The notes: generated from the sequence alone by a model not told the origin. A stretch of DNA of 64,000 bases from Peromyscus leucopus (GCF_004664715.2 NC_051073.1:66623164-66687163); one strand, 5' to 3'. Positions 32,798 to 45,311 are shown, counted from the first letter of the stretch. Program-made: numbers and translations.

Positions 32798-35700
32798 GGG
32801 GGGGGGCGCGTAACTAAAGGATGCCTGTTATTCAAATAGTCCAGGAGTGTGATCTGAGCTAAATAACTATAAACTCTTATTTGCTAGATATGTGCTGGTC
32901 AGTTTGTGTCAAGCTGACACAGACTAGAGTCATCTGTGGGGAGGGGATGTCAGTAGAGGAATTGCCTCCATCAGATTGGCCTGTGGGCATGTGGGGGGGC
33001 GGCACCGTCTCCATTGACGATGGATGTGGGAGTGCTCAGCTGACCATGGGCAGTGCCAACTTTGGGCAGGAAGCCCTGGACTGTAAAATAAAGCAAGGTG
33101 AGCGAGCCATGGAGAGTAAGCCAGCAAGCAGCATTCTCTGTAGTTTCCGGTTTGACACCTGCATGAGTTCCTGCCCTAGCTTCTTGTGATGATGAAATGT
33201 CTCCTGTTAGCCGAAACAAACCATTTCTTAGCCCCGACCTTAACCCTAAAATTAATCCTTAAGTTGTGCTTTGGGATAGTATTTTATCACAGGAAACTAC
33301 GAGTCAATATTAGTCAATTACCATGTTTTTTTATGTAGACAGAATTGGTTTTCATACAGGCAGAATAAGCCATTCTCAAACTCAATTGTCTATAAAAGAG
33401 TTCAGATGTTCATGGCCATTAGAGTATTAATCATCATCGTGGTGAGGGCAGCTAATGAATATTCATGGTTTCCATGGCACTCGGCTAATATTTGCCTTGC
33501 ATCCTCACGAGTCTGAGTGCAGTTTTATGACTGAAAGGTCATAGTAGGATGCTTTGGAGTCATCACAGACCCAGAAGACAACATGTTAGTCTCCAGCACT
33601 CAAGAGTCAAGGCTTTCAGATGAAGCAAAACCTTTTCCTCAAATGTCTGGGGACTGGTCTAGCATCTGGAAACCTGCCCAAGGTCACTGTTGAGAGCTCT
33701 TTCTTCCTAGGGTTTTTTTTTTTTTCCCATGGAGCCTCCACTTACATATTTCTGAAGCTCTGTACTGTCTCCCTCACAGACGCTTCCCTGCTACAGGAAA
33801 GGGGCAGGACAGAGGGCTGTGCAGACTCCATGCAGTGACAGCTGGGCTCGCTTTGTTCTGCCTGGAGTCAGAAGAGACCAGACCCACGACTGCGACTCCT
33901 TGTCTTTTCTAGTCAGCTTTAACTACCCGCTTGACACGGCTTAGAGTCACCCGAGAGGGGAGAACAAACTGAGATATTCCCCAGACTGGAATGGCCTGTG
34001 AGCTTGTCTGTGCGGTCTTGATGAAGCCGGGCCCGGTCGACTGTGGGTGGTCCCATTCCCTGAGTAGGTGGTCCTGGGCTGCCTAAGAAAGCCAGCCAGG
34101 TATGAGCCAGGCCACGAGCCAGGAATCAAGTCAGTACTTGCTGTACTGCTTTGATGTGAAGTAATTTCCTTGATTGGAGATAATGTTGTATCCAAGAGAG
34201 TGCAGGACCGCCTCAAAGTACCGGCTTGATTTCCTGCTCTGACATCCCTCAGTGGTGGACTGCATCTATAAACTAACTCTTTCCTCCCCTCAGATGCTCC
34301 TGGTCCTTAAAACAGAATGAAAGCACAGCTTTGCCTCTGGCCAGTCCCCAATTGGTGGAGAAAAGAGTCATGTGAACAACCTGGTCTGCCTGAACAATCC
34401 TGTTTTCTTCTGCTATTTTACTTTCATGTATTTGGTTGTCTTGTGCTTATTTTGTTTATAATTCAGCATCACTATGTGGTGGTAATCTAATTGTACTGAA
34501 ATGTGATTTTGATTGTATGTTAATAAATAAAGTTGTCCAGGGGTCAGAGCTATTAGAGCCATAGCAAGAGTGTGGCGGTGGTGGCACACGCCTTAATCCC
34601 ATAGATCTCTGTGTGTTCAGGGATACAGCTAGCATTGGAGACATACGCCTTTAAGACCTAGGGGGCTGTACATTCAGACAGTGATGAGGCAGTCACGTGT
34701 TTGGGTTTACAACCAATGAGAAGGCAGAACAAAATACTATAAATAGACGAACAGACAGGAAATAGGTCTCTTTCGGGAAGCTGGGACACCGCAGGCGGAA
34801 GGGTGAGATTTTAGCTCTGAGTTCTGACCTCTCGGCTTTCTCTTTTACATTGTTTCTGTGTTTCTTATTTAATAAGACGGTTGGTTACATCAATATCACT
34901 ACTTAAATTATTTGCCAAAAATATCAAAAGGTAACCATGTAGCATATCAAGGGAGATAAATGTGTACAAAACTGCGGGGGGGGGGGGACTCCCAAGAATA
35001 ATAAAGAGCAAGGTCAAAAGCCAAGGAGTGTGAATCAAACCTGATCCCCGTAACTCACAGAAGGTCTGACCCGGGGGAATGGGGAAGGAACTGAAAACCA
35101 AGAAAGTACAACCGGCATCCAATGCAGTCAGATGACAGGGGTTCCAAGCCTGGGAAAACAGTAGGATCCTGGGGTCAGGGTGGCCTCCAGCTAGATGCAA
35201 ACCGAACTGACTAGGCATCTTTCAGCCTCTAGAAACCTGAGCCATTGGAGAAATCTCATAAATATGAGCATTAGGGGAGGGATGTACCGCTTGATCGCAG
35301 GGCAGAGACCATTATCATAAAGCCCCTCCCATGTAGTGCATGTTATTTCTCAAATCCCAGAGGCTCTTTTGCTTCAGGTCTCATTCAAGATAGAAAAATC
35401 TCGTGTAACCGGGACAGTCTCTTGAAGTTATCCACCGTGGGAGCCGACTTGCAGAATCCGAACACCTGACGATGGGCTTGCTGGACCAACACATACGGGG
35501 AGCTTTAACTTCGTGGCATAGTTAGGATTTTAAATTTACCAGTCTGACCCTGGACACCTAGGATTTTTAGGATTTTATGTCAGAGAGCCATGGTAAAGGC
35601 CTCATTCTGAAGATCTGGAGCCAGTGAAAACAGGATGACTTTGAGGCTGTATGTGACATTCAGCGTAGCAGGTCATACATGACTGTAGGCTTTATCAGTG

Positions 35701-37698
35701 TCTGTTTTCTGAGACTCAGCGACTCATTGATACGCTGAAGAACAGGCATGGTGTGTTTACATACTGACTTATCTAGACTTACTAAAGGGTGTGACCATCC
35801 TATGTAGAGGTAGACAATTTTAGTAACTGATTTGAAGTATAACAATAAAAAACATTCTTCATGGAAAGTTTGAAAAGTATTGAAAAAACAAGCCACATTT
35901 TACAAAAGAGGAATTTGTTAAAAGACTTATCCAAAATATACAAAGAAGTCTTAAAAATCAATAGGAAAATGAACAACACAGATTTGAATATAGGCAAAAT
36001 GATATCCAGCAATGTATCACAAGAGATACACATAGAGAAAATAAACACAAATAAACACATGAAAAGGCATATCAGTATCACATGTGATTGGGAAACTACA
36101 AATTAAGGCAGTAGTGAGACAGAGACCACTTACGGGCTTATCAGAATAGACTAAATACAAGCACTGTTGTCACCAAACATTGAAAAGGACATAGCATAAT
36201 GGAAAATGTGCTCATAGGAATGAAAAATAATGCAGCCACCACCAAAAGGCAAGACACAACCTGATTCTGACTTTGTGACATTCAACAAAGATAAGGACAT
36301 GCATGCAATTAAAAAGAATCCAATAAAGTTGCCCAGGTCTAGGGTAAAGGGAAGTGACTAGATAGTATACAGAATAATTTCAGTGCAGGGAAACTGTTGA
36401 TGCTATAATGATGGATATGTCATTATAAGTTTGATTACAGTCATGAAACATTCAACACAGAAAAGGAAATTCTGGTGTGAACTGTGGTCTTCGGTTGACA
36501 AGAGTTTTCAAGGTTGACTTGCCAATGTTTTACATCGATAGTACATTGACAGAGATGCTGATGGAGGCTGTACCTGTGTAAGGAGCAGCGAAACCGCTCT
36601 ACAGTTGGGGACAGTGTTATAATTCTAAAAGCTATTCTAAGCCATTCTATTGCCTGTTGGTTTTGTACAACTACAGAAAACATGGTGGAAAAGATGAATA
36701 GGATTATAATCCTTCTCCCCTTTTAGTCATTTCTATGCATTTCTTAAAAAGCTAAGTCATAGTCATTTCCCAAGGAAACATTTCTAAGTTCAAGGCCACT
36801 AAACAGTAAGGTTAAGTTGTATCAGAGGAAAGTAGCTCACCCCAGGACAGGCAGGAAAAAGGAAACATGGGAGAGGCTGGAGACAAGATACCTACTCCAG
36901 AGGCACCCTCCATATGCTTCTTCCAACTAGGCCCCACCTAGTTTCCACCACCTTCCAATAATGCCATCAGATTAGAAACCCATCCGTAAATGAATCCTTT
37001 GATTAGACAACAGACCTCTTGATCTGTTATTAACACAACAGCCTCTAGCTGTGAAACATGCCACAAGAGCCTTTGATAGGATGCTATATATCCAAAGCAT
37101 AACACATGTTTATTAGGACAGATAATCTGTAATGCAGCTAGGTAAGAGGCTTCAAATACCTCTATAATCCTCAAAAGAAAAGGTAATCCTAGGGTACAGC
37201 AAAAGGTGTACACAGTGTACCCCAAGTCATCCAGTCAGTGAATAAAGACGGGACACTAGCTCATGCCAGTAGAGTGCTGGCACTCAGGTAGATTCCCAAG
37301 GGTACCCAGCACCCTTTTCACCGGTATCTGCTTAGAGATAGGTTCCACTATTTATTGAGGAAATAATCCCATCTCATCCCCCCCGCCCCCGCCCCTGGTT
37401 TTGAGTCTTAGTATGAAAAGTAAAAAGCTTGTAAATTTCAGACTAAATTCAAAGTAAGATGATTGTAATCTGTTCTTATTCAACCACATTTTTACATTAT
37501 TGAAGCATTATTAGCAGGCAAAGGGCTATAAATACTTATTTAATATATACAAGTTGATCTACTTGGAGGAAAGCTTGCACCCATAAAATGTCATCATAAC
37601 CAGTGCTCCACAGTTACCTATCACCTCCACAGGTTTCTGACAACCGTCTTCCTTGATTCTGTTGTTTTGGTTTGGATTTTTAGTTGGTTAGTTGGTAG

Positions 37699-37729
<31 letters not shown>

Positions 37730-40700
37730 GGCTTTGTTGTTGCTGTAAGGGCATTTAGTCCTAAGAGCTACCTTCTTGGAAGAAATAAATATATAAAAAA
37801 TATATTTCTAATAAAAGCACAGGCTTGTCAGCCATAGATACTATGTTACAGAGTAGATCTTGGAATTGATTTATTTGGTATAAGAGAAATTTGTGTTCTT
37901 TGACCACGGCCCTGCCCTGTTTGCAGAAATTACATGAATCAATATTATTTGCTGATGTGGTGAACAAATTAATCATTACCAAAGACCCCATAAACCATAA
38001 TCTGGTTATGTCTCACCAACAGCCACCAGCTGAGGAATACGCCAGGCAAGCCTTCCGTGGGACACTATACATCCCAAGCATAACACATGCTCTTTATTGG
38101 GGTAAATAATGTGCCACTTAGCTGGGTAATTACCAATGAAGCAGATGGAACCTATTTCCTAACAACAGCACTAGTTCTCAACACAAAGACAAAGAGGAAT
38201 TTGTGTGTGGCCTCTGGCTTGTGGCTTAAAAAACGTACATATTATTATCTGAATGAACATCCACTGTTAATGTACTTCCTGATGGGAACACATGGCCAAT
38301 TTCCTAAAGAAAATACGCATATCCTTTCCCCGTGTTCTGTCTCCCACTTGTCTGAACTCAGTTCTGAGAAGAACGGAACCTCACTTCGTAGAACGTTTTT
38401 TGATAGCTATTCCCATCTTTAGAAGAAACAGGAAGCCTTGAGTAAGTTTGGATTATTAAAATATGTTCACGTTTGGGTATTGTTGTTTGAGTGGCAGTCT
38501 CCTTTTAAAGAAGCAACTTACTGGAGGTTAATAGTTTTTTAAACTCTTTGGGCCATTTAAGTTTAAAAAGTAACATGTTTGTGTGTATGTTGGACAAAGA
38601 GGGCCTCCCTTCTCACAGTCTTATTCACTCACTCTCTTGCGTCACCCTAAGGATCCTTGGGACAAGTCCGCAGCAGAGATGGACTCCCACTGAGCCCAGG
38701 ATGGCCTAGTAGAGGCGAGGGAGGCAAAGGTTCACTTTGTCGGGAATCCGCTATGATACGACAAAATAGTGCTGGAAATCTACGAGGCTGCAAGTTACGC
38801 TGGAGTCAGTTAATGTCTTAGAAGTCATTTAGAAGCTCGGGGAATCAAACAGCTACTTAAAATCATAACCATTCATTGAAAACTAGTATTGTAAGGAAAC
38901 AGGAAACATTTATCAAGCCATCAAGGCACATCATTGGGTGGCCGCTATTCCCTACTGGAGAAGAATCTACAAATTAACCCCTATTCATCTTCCCTTTTGC
39001 TACATTATTTTCAGTACATGGGGTTGACAATTTGAGATTGCTGTATGGGGGTGTAATGGAGAAAACTGTGCCTAAATTGAGTCGATAAGACTGAGAGGAA
39101 GCTATGGACTTGATTCTACTTCGAGTCCCTTCTAGCCCAAATTTCAAGCTGTCCAAGTTTCAGTCTGTTCACTAACTTTCTGCATTCTTAGCAGTGTCTT
39201 TCTCTACCCTTCAGTCTTTCCACATTTTCTTATTGTTTGCCTTTTGGGGGAAGCCTAAAAGCTTTATCATAACAGGTAGGATTTTCTCCACACCGGCTTC
39301 CCATACCTCCTGAAAAACAAAACAAAACAATACAAAACAAAACAAAGAACCAAACCAAACCAACCAACCAAACAAACAAAAACCTCACCTGATCTGACAC
39401 TCCTTCTCCATAGCGGAGCAAGGTCACAAAATGCTCACAGTTGTTGACCAGTAAGTCATAGGCCACCTCCTGCCCAATCACGAACTCAGACCGCAGTATC
39501 ACTTCCTCCACGGGGAGAGGCGGGTACGTCGTGTCGTACTTGTTGTTGACTCTGTACTTGTCTTCTCCCACAACGTCCTTCAGAAGCTGCATTTTCACCA
39601 AGGCCTTCGTGCTGAACACAGACTTGGCGCTTGAAAGCGCTGAGGCAATGCCATCTGTGAGGGGAATGTTGGTTAGCGGGGCTTAGTGATCCAGTCCACA
39701 GAGTACAGGTGTCAGTCATCTAGGAAGGCTGGAGATGCTGGGGACCTTAGACTTCCCCTGCTCCTCACAGGAGAAACCAAAAGAGTTTGATCTTATCCAC
39801 GTATTCTGTGTCATCGATTACAACACTCTACGAGTGAGAATACAAGTCGCACGAAATTCTCTGCCTGGTCTTGGGGAGCAAGCTCTCTAGTGACTGGTAT
39901 TACTATGAGAGATCTTTGCACACAGTTCTAGCAAGGTATGGATAAGATTTTGCCCAATTTTTCTATTGTACTTGTTTCCTCTCAGCATCTGAAGCCTTCT
40001 GAATCTTAGGGGTTAGGAGTAGTGTGTTTTGATTCCATGTCCGCTGATCCACCTAACTGCACCTCTCAGTTCTTCATACACTGGTTCTTCCCCAGGTTTT
40101 AATGTGAGTCCAGATTTCCCGCTGTGACGCTTGCACAGTCCTGAGAGGAACCAGCTAAACTCCGGCTTTTCTTCCGTCATCTCCTCTGGCCAGCAAACTA
40201 ACATTCTAAACCTGAAGCTAACTTTACCAGTAGACACTACGCACAGATGGGGCCCCATGCTATGTCTTACTTGTCTGGACAACCCTCTCTGTTTCTTCTC
40301 TTTCTCTGAGATACCTCTATTGGTGATCATTGCCTCGATGGCCAGGAACCATGGTGTCCAGTCCTGTCATGTCAGCACCAGAGGCTAACAGATGACGCCT
40401 CGTGGCTTGGCCTAGTGGGGGGACGGGGGGGGGGGGAACTGGTCTCTCTCTACATGTGCCTACATGCTGTGCAAGGCCATCAGGTTCTTGTAACGAGACA
40501 TGTACAGGAAAAGATGTTGTGTATATTGATGAATATAGTACTGTTTAAGTGCGGTATTACATCACATATTGCACTTTAATTAGAATTTTTTAAATATTAC
40601 GTTAAGACCATCTCCTAAATAGTCAAGCATGTCCCAAAATATGCCTTTTAATGGCTGTTATAGTGGCTTTAGCATCCATTCCACCACTGCCTGTTTCTTC

Positions 40701-42301
40701 CCCCAAGTGCCTGTCAGAGCTGATCACTGTATTACATCTCATTCTCCAGAAAGGGGGTTGTGGCTCACGACGGACCAATTAAGAGTCGTTCTCCATGATT
40801 TCTAGACTCCAACAAACAGAGAACAGATTAGGTCTTTCCTGTTGAGTCCTAAAACTCTAAGAACGAGAGTCTTGGTTTGGGAACAAAGTCAGGAGGATGA
40901 CAGCGCCACCCAGAAAGAGGGATGTGACACCTGAGTCTGAAGGCCCTCGTGCAATGACCTTCCTAGGCCCGGGAACTTCCGAGGTCAGCTCCACCCTTCC
41001 TGAAGTCTCCTCCCATTGCTTAAGCGAGCGCCAGCTTTATTTCCATTTCATGCAACCAGAGAATTCTAACAAACGCAGATACCTAACACCCAGCGGCTAA
41101 ATCACAATGTGCTTAACCAGCCCCCTCCCACTGAAAACGCGGCTACCGTCTCATTTTTAAACCACTGGAAGTGAAATTTGTCCCCGTGTCTGAATGTTTC
41201 CCCAGACTCCTGTAAGCAAAATGAGATGCAGCGCTTAAGAAATCTTCTCAGACTCCTGTTTTTGTGAATGGCATGATCAGTCTCTATTTCCACTGACAGA
41301 CTTGTATTCATCTCACTGTCTCCGCCTCTGCCGACGGCTCTCACTGTGTCCTTTGCTAAGGAGACAGGCATGAAACCATGGGTCAGTGTCTTCACCCATA
41401 ACGTGCAGGTGAATACAGAGTTGAAATGTCTGCTCTCTTCTTTTGTCAACTGGGACCTTGGCGGTCCTTTCTCTCCTCTGAGGCACCCATCCCCCAGGTA
41501 CACCCCCCCCCCCACCCCCCCCAACCCCCCCACCCCGGGAACTAGTTTCCTCAAGTCTTTGAAGCTCCACTTCCACTGCTGGTTGCTGCTTCCTTGCAGA
41601 AGTTCCCTCACTGCAGCACCCCCACCCCCACCCCCTCCGCCCTCCTGTCTGCCTATCTTCAGCACACCCCAAACCACCGCCGTCTTCGCTTATTTTTCCA
41701 CATCCTTCCTAACTGGTCTATAATTTCCTCTTGTTCTCTCCCTCGGTCTGCGAAAATGAGAGCACCACCATGGAGCTGTCTGGATCGCTGTGTAGCCCCG
41801 GTGCCTGGACTAGCATTCAGCACATACTGCACAACCTATTAATAGCTGCCGAATTAATTAAAACCACCCACTCGTGTGAGACGTAAGAACATAGAACTTA
41901 GTCATGTTTGGGGCCAATATCTTCCTCAGCTAGTCATTTGTTTGTAATTAGGGTTTTTTTTTAATATAGAGTTGTTGTTTTTTTAATTTAATGTCTAGTC
42001 TGTGGAATCTTTCAAATGATGCTTTGGTCTTTGAAGACCATTTTCTAAATTACTTGGGATTGTTTTTCATACTTTATCTGCTTTATGATTTTGTCCGTGA
42101 TCCCCTCTAATTTAAAAGCAACTAAAAAGCTCCCAGGAGCCCCCGGGAACAAATCTTACCTACAGGGGCAATGTTGATAACATAGCCATCACCCAAGTAC
42201 AGTGCCCAGTGCTGGTAGCCAGGACGGAAGACTTCAATCAAGTCTGCTGGGCGAGGGTTGTGAGGATACGCCAGACTTCGGAAGCAGTCCCGAAACGCCA
42301 T
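32028..42301 (-). CDS. PLAAT1: PLAAT1 (HRASLS), complete coding sequence in three exons
   Basis: Phospholipase A/acyltransferase 1, a member of the LRAT-like NlpC/P60-fold family that moves or releases acyl chains of membrane phospholipids. Coding exons 42160-42301, 39389-39654 and 32028-32126 have GT-AG borders and join in frame to 168 codons, the length I know for this protein. Visible motifs: [20 protein letters not shown] with the active-site His at 31, YVINIAP with Asn 43 where PLAAT3-type paralogues have a second His, [13 protein letters not shown] with the catalytic Cys at 120, and a hydrophobic C-terminal anchor (about 143-161). No frameshift or stop was found. The gene converges on ATP13A5, as in human 3q29. 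Confidence 0.95.
32278..32402 (-). repeat. B1 SINE
   Basis: Inverse B1 on the + strand: 'agagacagggtttctctgtg', 'gaactcacagagatcagtct', 'ctgggattaaaggtatatgc'. Confidence 0.9.
32541..32592. repeat. (GA)n microsatellite
   Basis: 26 perfect GA units. Confidence 0.97.
32757..32806. repeat. (GT)n followed by a 12-G run
   Basis: About 19 GT units to 32794, then 12 consecutive G at 32795-32806. Confidence 0.95.
32891..33305 (-). repeat. 0.4-kb rodent interspersed repeat, copy 3
   Basis: Inverse orientation of the family at 12612-13024: opens 'ctggtcagtttgtgtcaagc' and contains 'gcgagccatggagagtaagc' and 'agcaagcagcattctctgta'. Confidence 0.75.
34500..34895. repeat. LTR-like cricetid repeat with B1 fragment
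   Basis: Opens 'tgtatgttaataaataaagt' + 'tgtccaggggtcagagc', includes 'ggcggtggtggcacacgcct', has a TATA-like 'tactataaatagac' at about 34735, and closes 'aagacggttggttacatc'. The overall shape suggests a solo LTR or nonautonomous retroelement; the name is unknown to me. Confidence 0.6.
35865..36440 (+). repeat. Diverged L1/HAL1-like remnant
   Basis: 'ccaaaatatacaaagaagtc', 'aggaaaatgaacaacacaga', 'gcatatcagtatcacatgtg' and 'gggaaactacaaattaaggc' echo the L1 ORF2 3' region. Many stops; no protein. Confidence 0.5.
36830..38110. repeat. Old diverged repeats, two related segments
   Basis: 'tatatatccaaagcataaca' at about 37085 and 'tatacatcccaagcataaca' at about 38066 are followed in both cases by 'catg-tttatt' and 'taat'. 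The segments look like related copies of an unnamed repeat about 1 kb apart. A poly-T run lies between them at 37705-37729. Confidence 0.5.
39313..39383. repeat. (CAAAA)n/(CCAA)n repeat at the PLAAT1 intron start
   Basis: About 70 bp of CAAAA/CCAAA/CCAAC units. On the gene strand this is a GTTTT-rich tract starting only a few bases past the splice donor (gtgagg at 39383-39388). Confidence 0.92.
39389..39654 (-). CDS. PLAAT1: PLAAT1 middle coding exon with catalytic Cys
   Basis: A 266-bp exon between acceptor tcccctcacag and donor gtgagg. Its first two bases complete Asp 48; it then encodes residues 49-136. Visible are [34 protein letters not shown] and the conserved [13 protein letters not shown] with the nucleophile Cys 120. 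It ends GVSDQ in phase 0. The exon is open throughout and aligns with mammalian PLAAT1 as I remember it, with conservative changes only. Confidence 0.95.
39655..42159 (-). other. PLAAT1: PLAAT1 intron, 2.5 kb
   Basis: Mostly unique sequence, with a G-run (about 40420-40437) and a C-rich low-complexity stretch (about 41500-41540, with more C-rich sequence to 41640). No SINE of full length was recognised. Reading frames of 119-191 codons at 41102-41677 come from the C/G-rich tract. Confidence 0.75.
42160..42301 (-). CDS. PLAAT1: PLAAT1 first coding exon with start codon
   Basis: ATG at 42299-42301 directly follows a strong acceptor (ctgttgttgcag), so the exon probably starts at or near the ATG. 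A Met three codons further upstream would lie inside the acceptor and is rejected. It encodes [20 protein letters not shown], then [20 protein letters not shown] and VINIAPV, and ends at donor gtaaga with one base of codon 48. The block around [10 protein letters not shown] is the LRAT-domain signature. Confidence 0.94.
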
Positions 42302-43472
42302 CTGCAACAACAGGTACAGAGATGGTCTCGCAGGTACAATTCACAGAAGGAGAGTCCAAGGAAGGCTTTCACTTTAGCAGAGGGGCGCAGAAATTACTTA
42401 GATGATCTTCCCCGGTAAGATGACTCAGACCTACAGCGTGTTTTTCTTTGGATGATTCTGTACTTGCTAGCTCTTGCATAGTTCTCTACAGCAATGTTTC
42501 CTTAAAGGACCGTTCTTTAAATCCAGAATCCATAGTTTGTAGAACTTCCCTCTACTTCAAATTTCGGTAGTATTAAGTATTAAAAATACATCTTGTTTGA
42601 AACAGGAAGGAGCCATAAAGGGAAGGCAAAGGTATGTTTGTTTTACTATGCAAATGTGCTAAGAATTACTGCTCTTGCATCCAGTGTGAAGAAGTCGGGG
42701 GTCAAGAGTGTAAGATTAGAATTCTTTCAGGCTCTGTGCTGCACGGTACAGCTAAGAAGCAAAGGTGTGGGTGGATGCTGAACACGGTGAACATTACAAC
42801 ATGTAAGAAATATCTTGTACCACAAAACTCGCTCTGCCATTTCATTTTAAGCAGGGACAAGTTACAAGCCAGATGGCTATCAAGCCAGACATTCAGGGGC
42901 AATGCAGGCTCTGGAACATTCCTTCCGAGTTCAGAGTGTGCTCTGTACTGTAGCATCTTTAGCTCTGGCTCCCACTCGCTACGTCTCAGGTGTCCTCTGT
43001 CACTGTAACCATGACAACCTGCCCCACCCCATCCCTGACTGCTTCACTTGTGATTCCAGAAACACCGCAAGGTGGTCTACCTCAGAAGCAGACAATTTGC
43101 AAGGTGGGGAAGCTCACTGCAGTGATGAACCTTGGCCTGAAACTTCCAAGGTGGCAGCATTTTCTCCTTCTAAATCAATGCCCTTTAGAAGGCGCATATG
43201 TTTCTGACAGCTGGTTTTTGTAGAGGTTATACTTTCTGTGTCGTCACAGGACTAGAATAAGTCAGCAAGAGGAAGTGGTGTGCATCTGTCCACAATCAAA
43301 GGGAGAATAAATGCCATGTGCATGCTTAGTCTCTACTTGACAAGGCTGCTCCTCACCATCTCACCCTCCTGCAACTCGGCAGGCTTCCCACCAATGAAAT
43401 ATGAGTGCTAGAAACTTCAAACTCACCTACATTATGATCGTAATAGCACAGGCTAAGGACTTAGGGATACAC

Positions 43473-43534
43473 CCTTCCTTCCTTCCTTCCTTCCTTCCTT
43501 CCTTCCTTCCTTCCTTCCTTCCTTCCTTCCTTCC
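43473..43534. repeat. (TTCC)n microsatellite
   Basis: About 15 perfect TTCC units, then a degenerate C/T tail to about 43595. Confidence 0.97.
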
Positions 43535-44184
43535 TCCCTTCCTCCCTCCCTCTTTTCCTGTCTGCCTGTCTTCTGTCTCTGTCTTTCTTGGTACTCTAGA
43601 AGTCTGGTTTTTTTTTTTTCCAACAACGATTAATATTGGGAGGGTGCTTCCCTGAATATTTTCGTGCTGTGGATTGATATCTTCACTCACCACATTGTCA
43701 CAGAAACACAGCCAGATGTAATAATAGTCCATCTGTTGAAAAATAACTACTAATGCAATTCTATAGAAGCATTAAGTCTAGCCATCCTCTCAAACATGTT
43801 TTAGTCTTACTGAATATAAAAGTTCACAATTTTGTCCCTACTGATGCAGATAAACATACTTTCCATGAGAAGAAATCAGCAAGCCCTCAACAGCCCGCCG
43901 AAGTCAAAGCCTGTTCTAGCCAAGTTTTATTAATAACCACCATTTGAACAGGGAATACTTGGAATGTAACAAGTTTTTCAAAAACATTATCTCAATTAAC
44001 CCTATTTAACTGAAAATTTTCATTTCTATTTGAGTGTATTATGAGTGTATTAGCCCATTCTGCAGATAAAAAGCTATCTTTTCAGCTCCAACTTTTTGAT
44101 AAAACTCCCTGGATTCTACTTGCCACTTGCTGGTTCTACTACTACTTGGCAGGTCACTCAGACAGAGCCTCAGCTGCCTCATGT

Positions 44185-44290
44185 AGAAGACAGATGTGTG
44201 GATCTCTGAGTTAGCCTGGTCTACAGAGTGAGTTCCAGGACAGCCAGGTCTACACAGAGAAACCCTGTCTTGAAAACCAAACAACAACCA
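44185..44290 (+). repeat. B1 SINE, truncated
   Basis: 'gtggatctctgagttagcct', 'gagttccaggacagccaggt', 'cacagagaaaccctgtcttg'. The 5' half is missing. Confidence 0.85.
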
Positions 44291-44909
44291 CAAAGACAGA
44301 TATAACAAGTACAATGACTTGTTTATCTTAGAAAACTGGAAAGCATTCCTTGGGAATGGGCTACAAATGTTATGAACACCCTGAGGAAACCGGCAGGAGC
44401 TACACAGGCGGGTGATAAGACAGTGCTGCTGTTTGCTTGATACTGGACCGTAGTTTGTATGTGACTTGGTCCCTGTTCTGTCTCTGAGACATGGCATATG
44501 ACTTTATGGAATGGGTGACTTCACAGCAACGTTTTAATAACGTTTTATAACGCTCTTCAGTCTCTGACATACAGTCCAAAACCCATCGTATAAAGTGTCA
44601 GTGAATTAGCTACACAAAGCCTGTCATAATTCATTGAAAAGAGATGGTAGGACAACAAGTATGCCATGTAAATAACCCCCCAGAAGCTAAGAGAAGAACC
44701 TCCATGCTAACAACATGGGAGGGAAGTGTGAGTTCCACCCTGACAGACTCTTACAAATTCTAGCAAGTTGGTGCAAAAAGGAACCTCAGATACTAGTCCA
44801 CCGCTTTCTGCTTTCCTAAACTTGGCTTCTGGCATCACAGAACACCTAGCAGTGTAGCTTAAATAACAACCATCAGGTCTGAGTTCAAAGCTTTTGTTTC
44901 TTAAGATTT

Positions 44910-44934
44910 AAAAAAAAAAAAAAAAAAAAAAAAA
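44910..44934. repeat. Poly-A run, 25 bases
   Basis: Homopolymer after 'cttaagattt'. No clear SINE body precedes it. Confidence 0.9.
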
Positions 44935-45077
44935 CAAGTGAACTCGGCAAATAATTTCAACCAATGAGAATCACCTGTTTTGTTATCTCACAACAGATTT
45001 TCAACAATTGGTGCTAGAGTAATTGAGTTATTTCCAGTGGGAAACTATCCCACCACCTCCAATAGACTTCAACTTAA

Positions 45078-45080
<3 letters not shown>

Positions 45081-45133
<53 letters not shown>
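45081..45133. repeat. (CT)n microsatellite
   Basis: About 26 perfect CT units. Confidence 0.97.
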
Positions 45134-45135
<2 letters not shown>

Positions 45136-45311
45136 GGAAAATAGGGGGGTGGGAGCCTTGGTGTTAAAAGTTGGTAGAGTACTTATGTTTACTATCAAAA
45201 GTATGATCCATAGAATGAAAACTCAATAAACTAGACACCCTCAAAATTAAAAAATATTCATAGCACAAAAGTGAAGACAGAATCAAGAGCACATGTAGAA
45301 CTCTCAGGATG

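Larger units (their letters stand above)
32127..39388 (-). other. PLAAT1: PLAAT1 intron, 7.3 kb
   Basis: Holds a B1 (32278-32402), GA and GT/G microsatellites (32541-32592, 32757-32806), the 0.4-kb repeat copy 3 (32891-33305), an LTR-like B1-containing repeat (34500-34895), an L1-like remnant (35865-36440), a T-run (37705-37729) and a GTTTT-type repeat at the donor end (39313-39383). Bases 33.3-34.4, 34.9-35.8 and 38.1-39.3 kb show nothing I can name. Confidence 0.75.

Noticed and set aside
41102..41677. 191-codon and overlapping frames
   Set aside because: Driven by a C/G-rich low-complexity tract inside a PLAAT1 intron (runs of Gly or Pro).
42302..42310. Upstream Met of the PLAAT1 first coding exon
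   Set aside because: It lies within the splice acceptor (gttgttgcag), so it is intronic.
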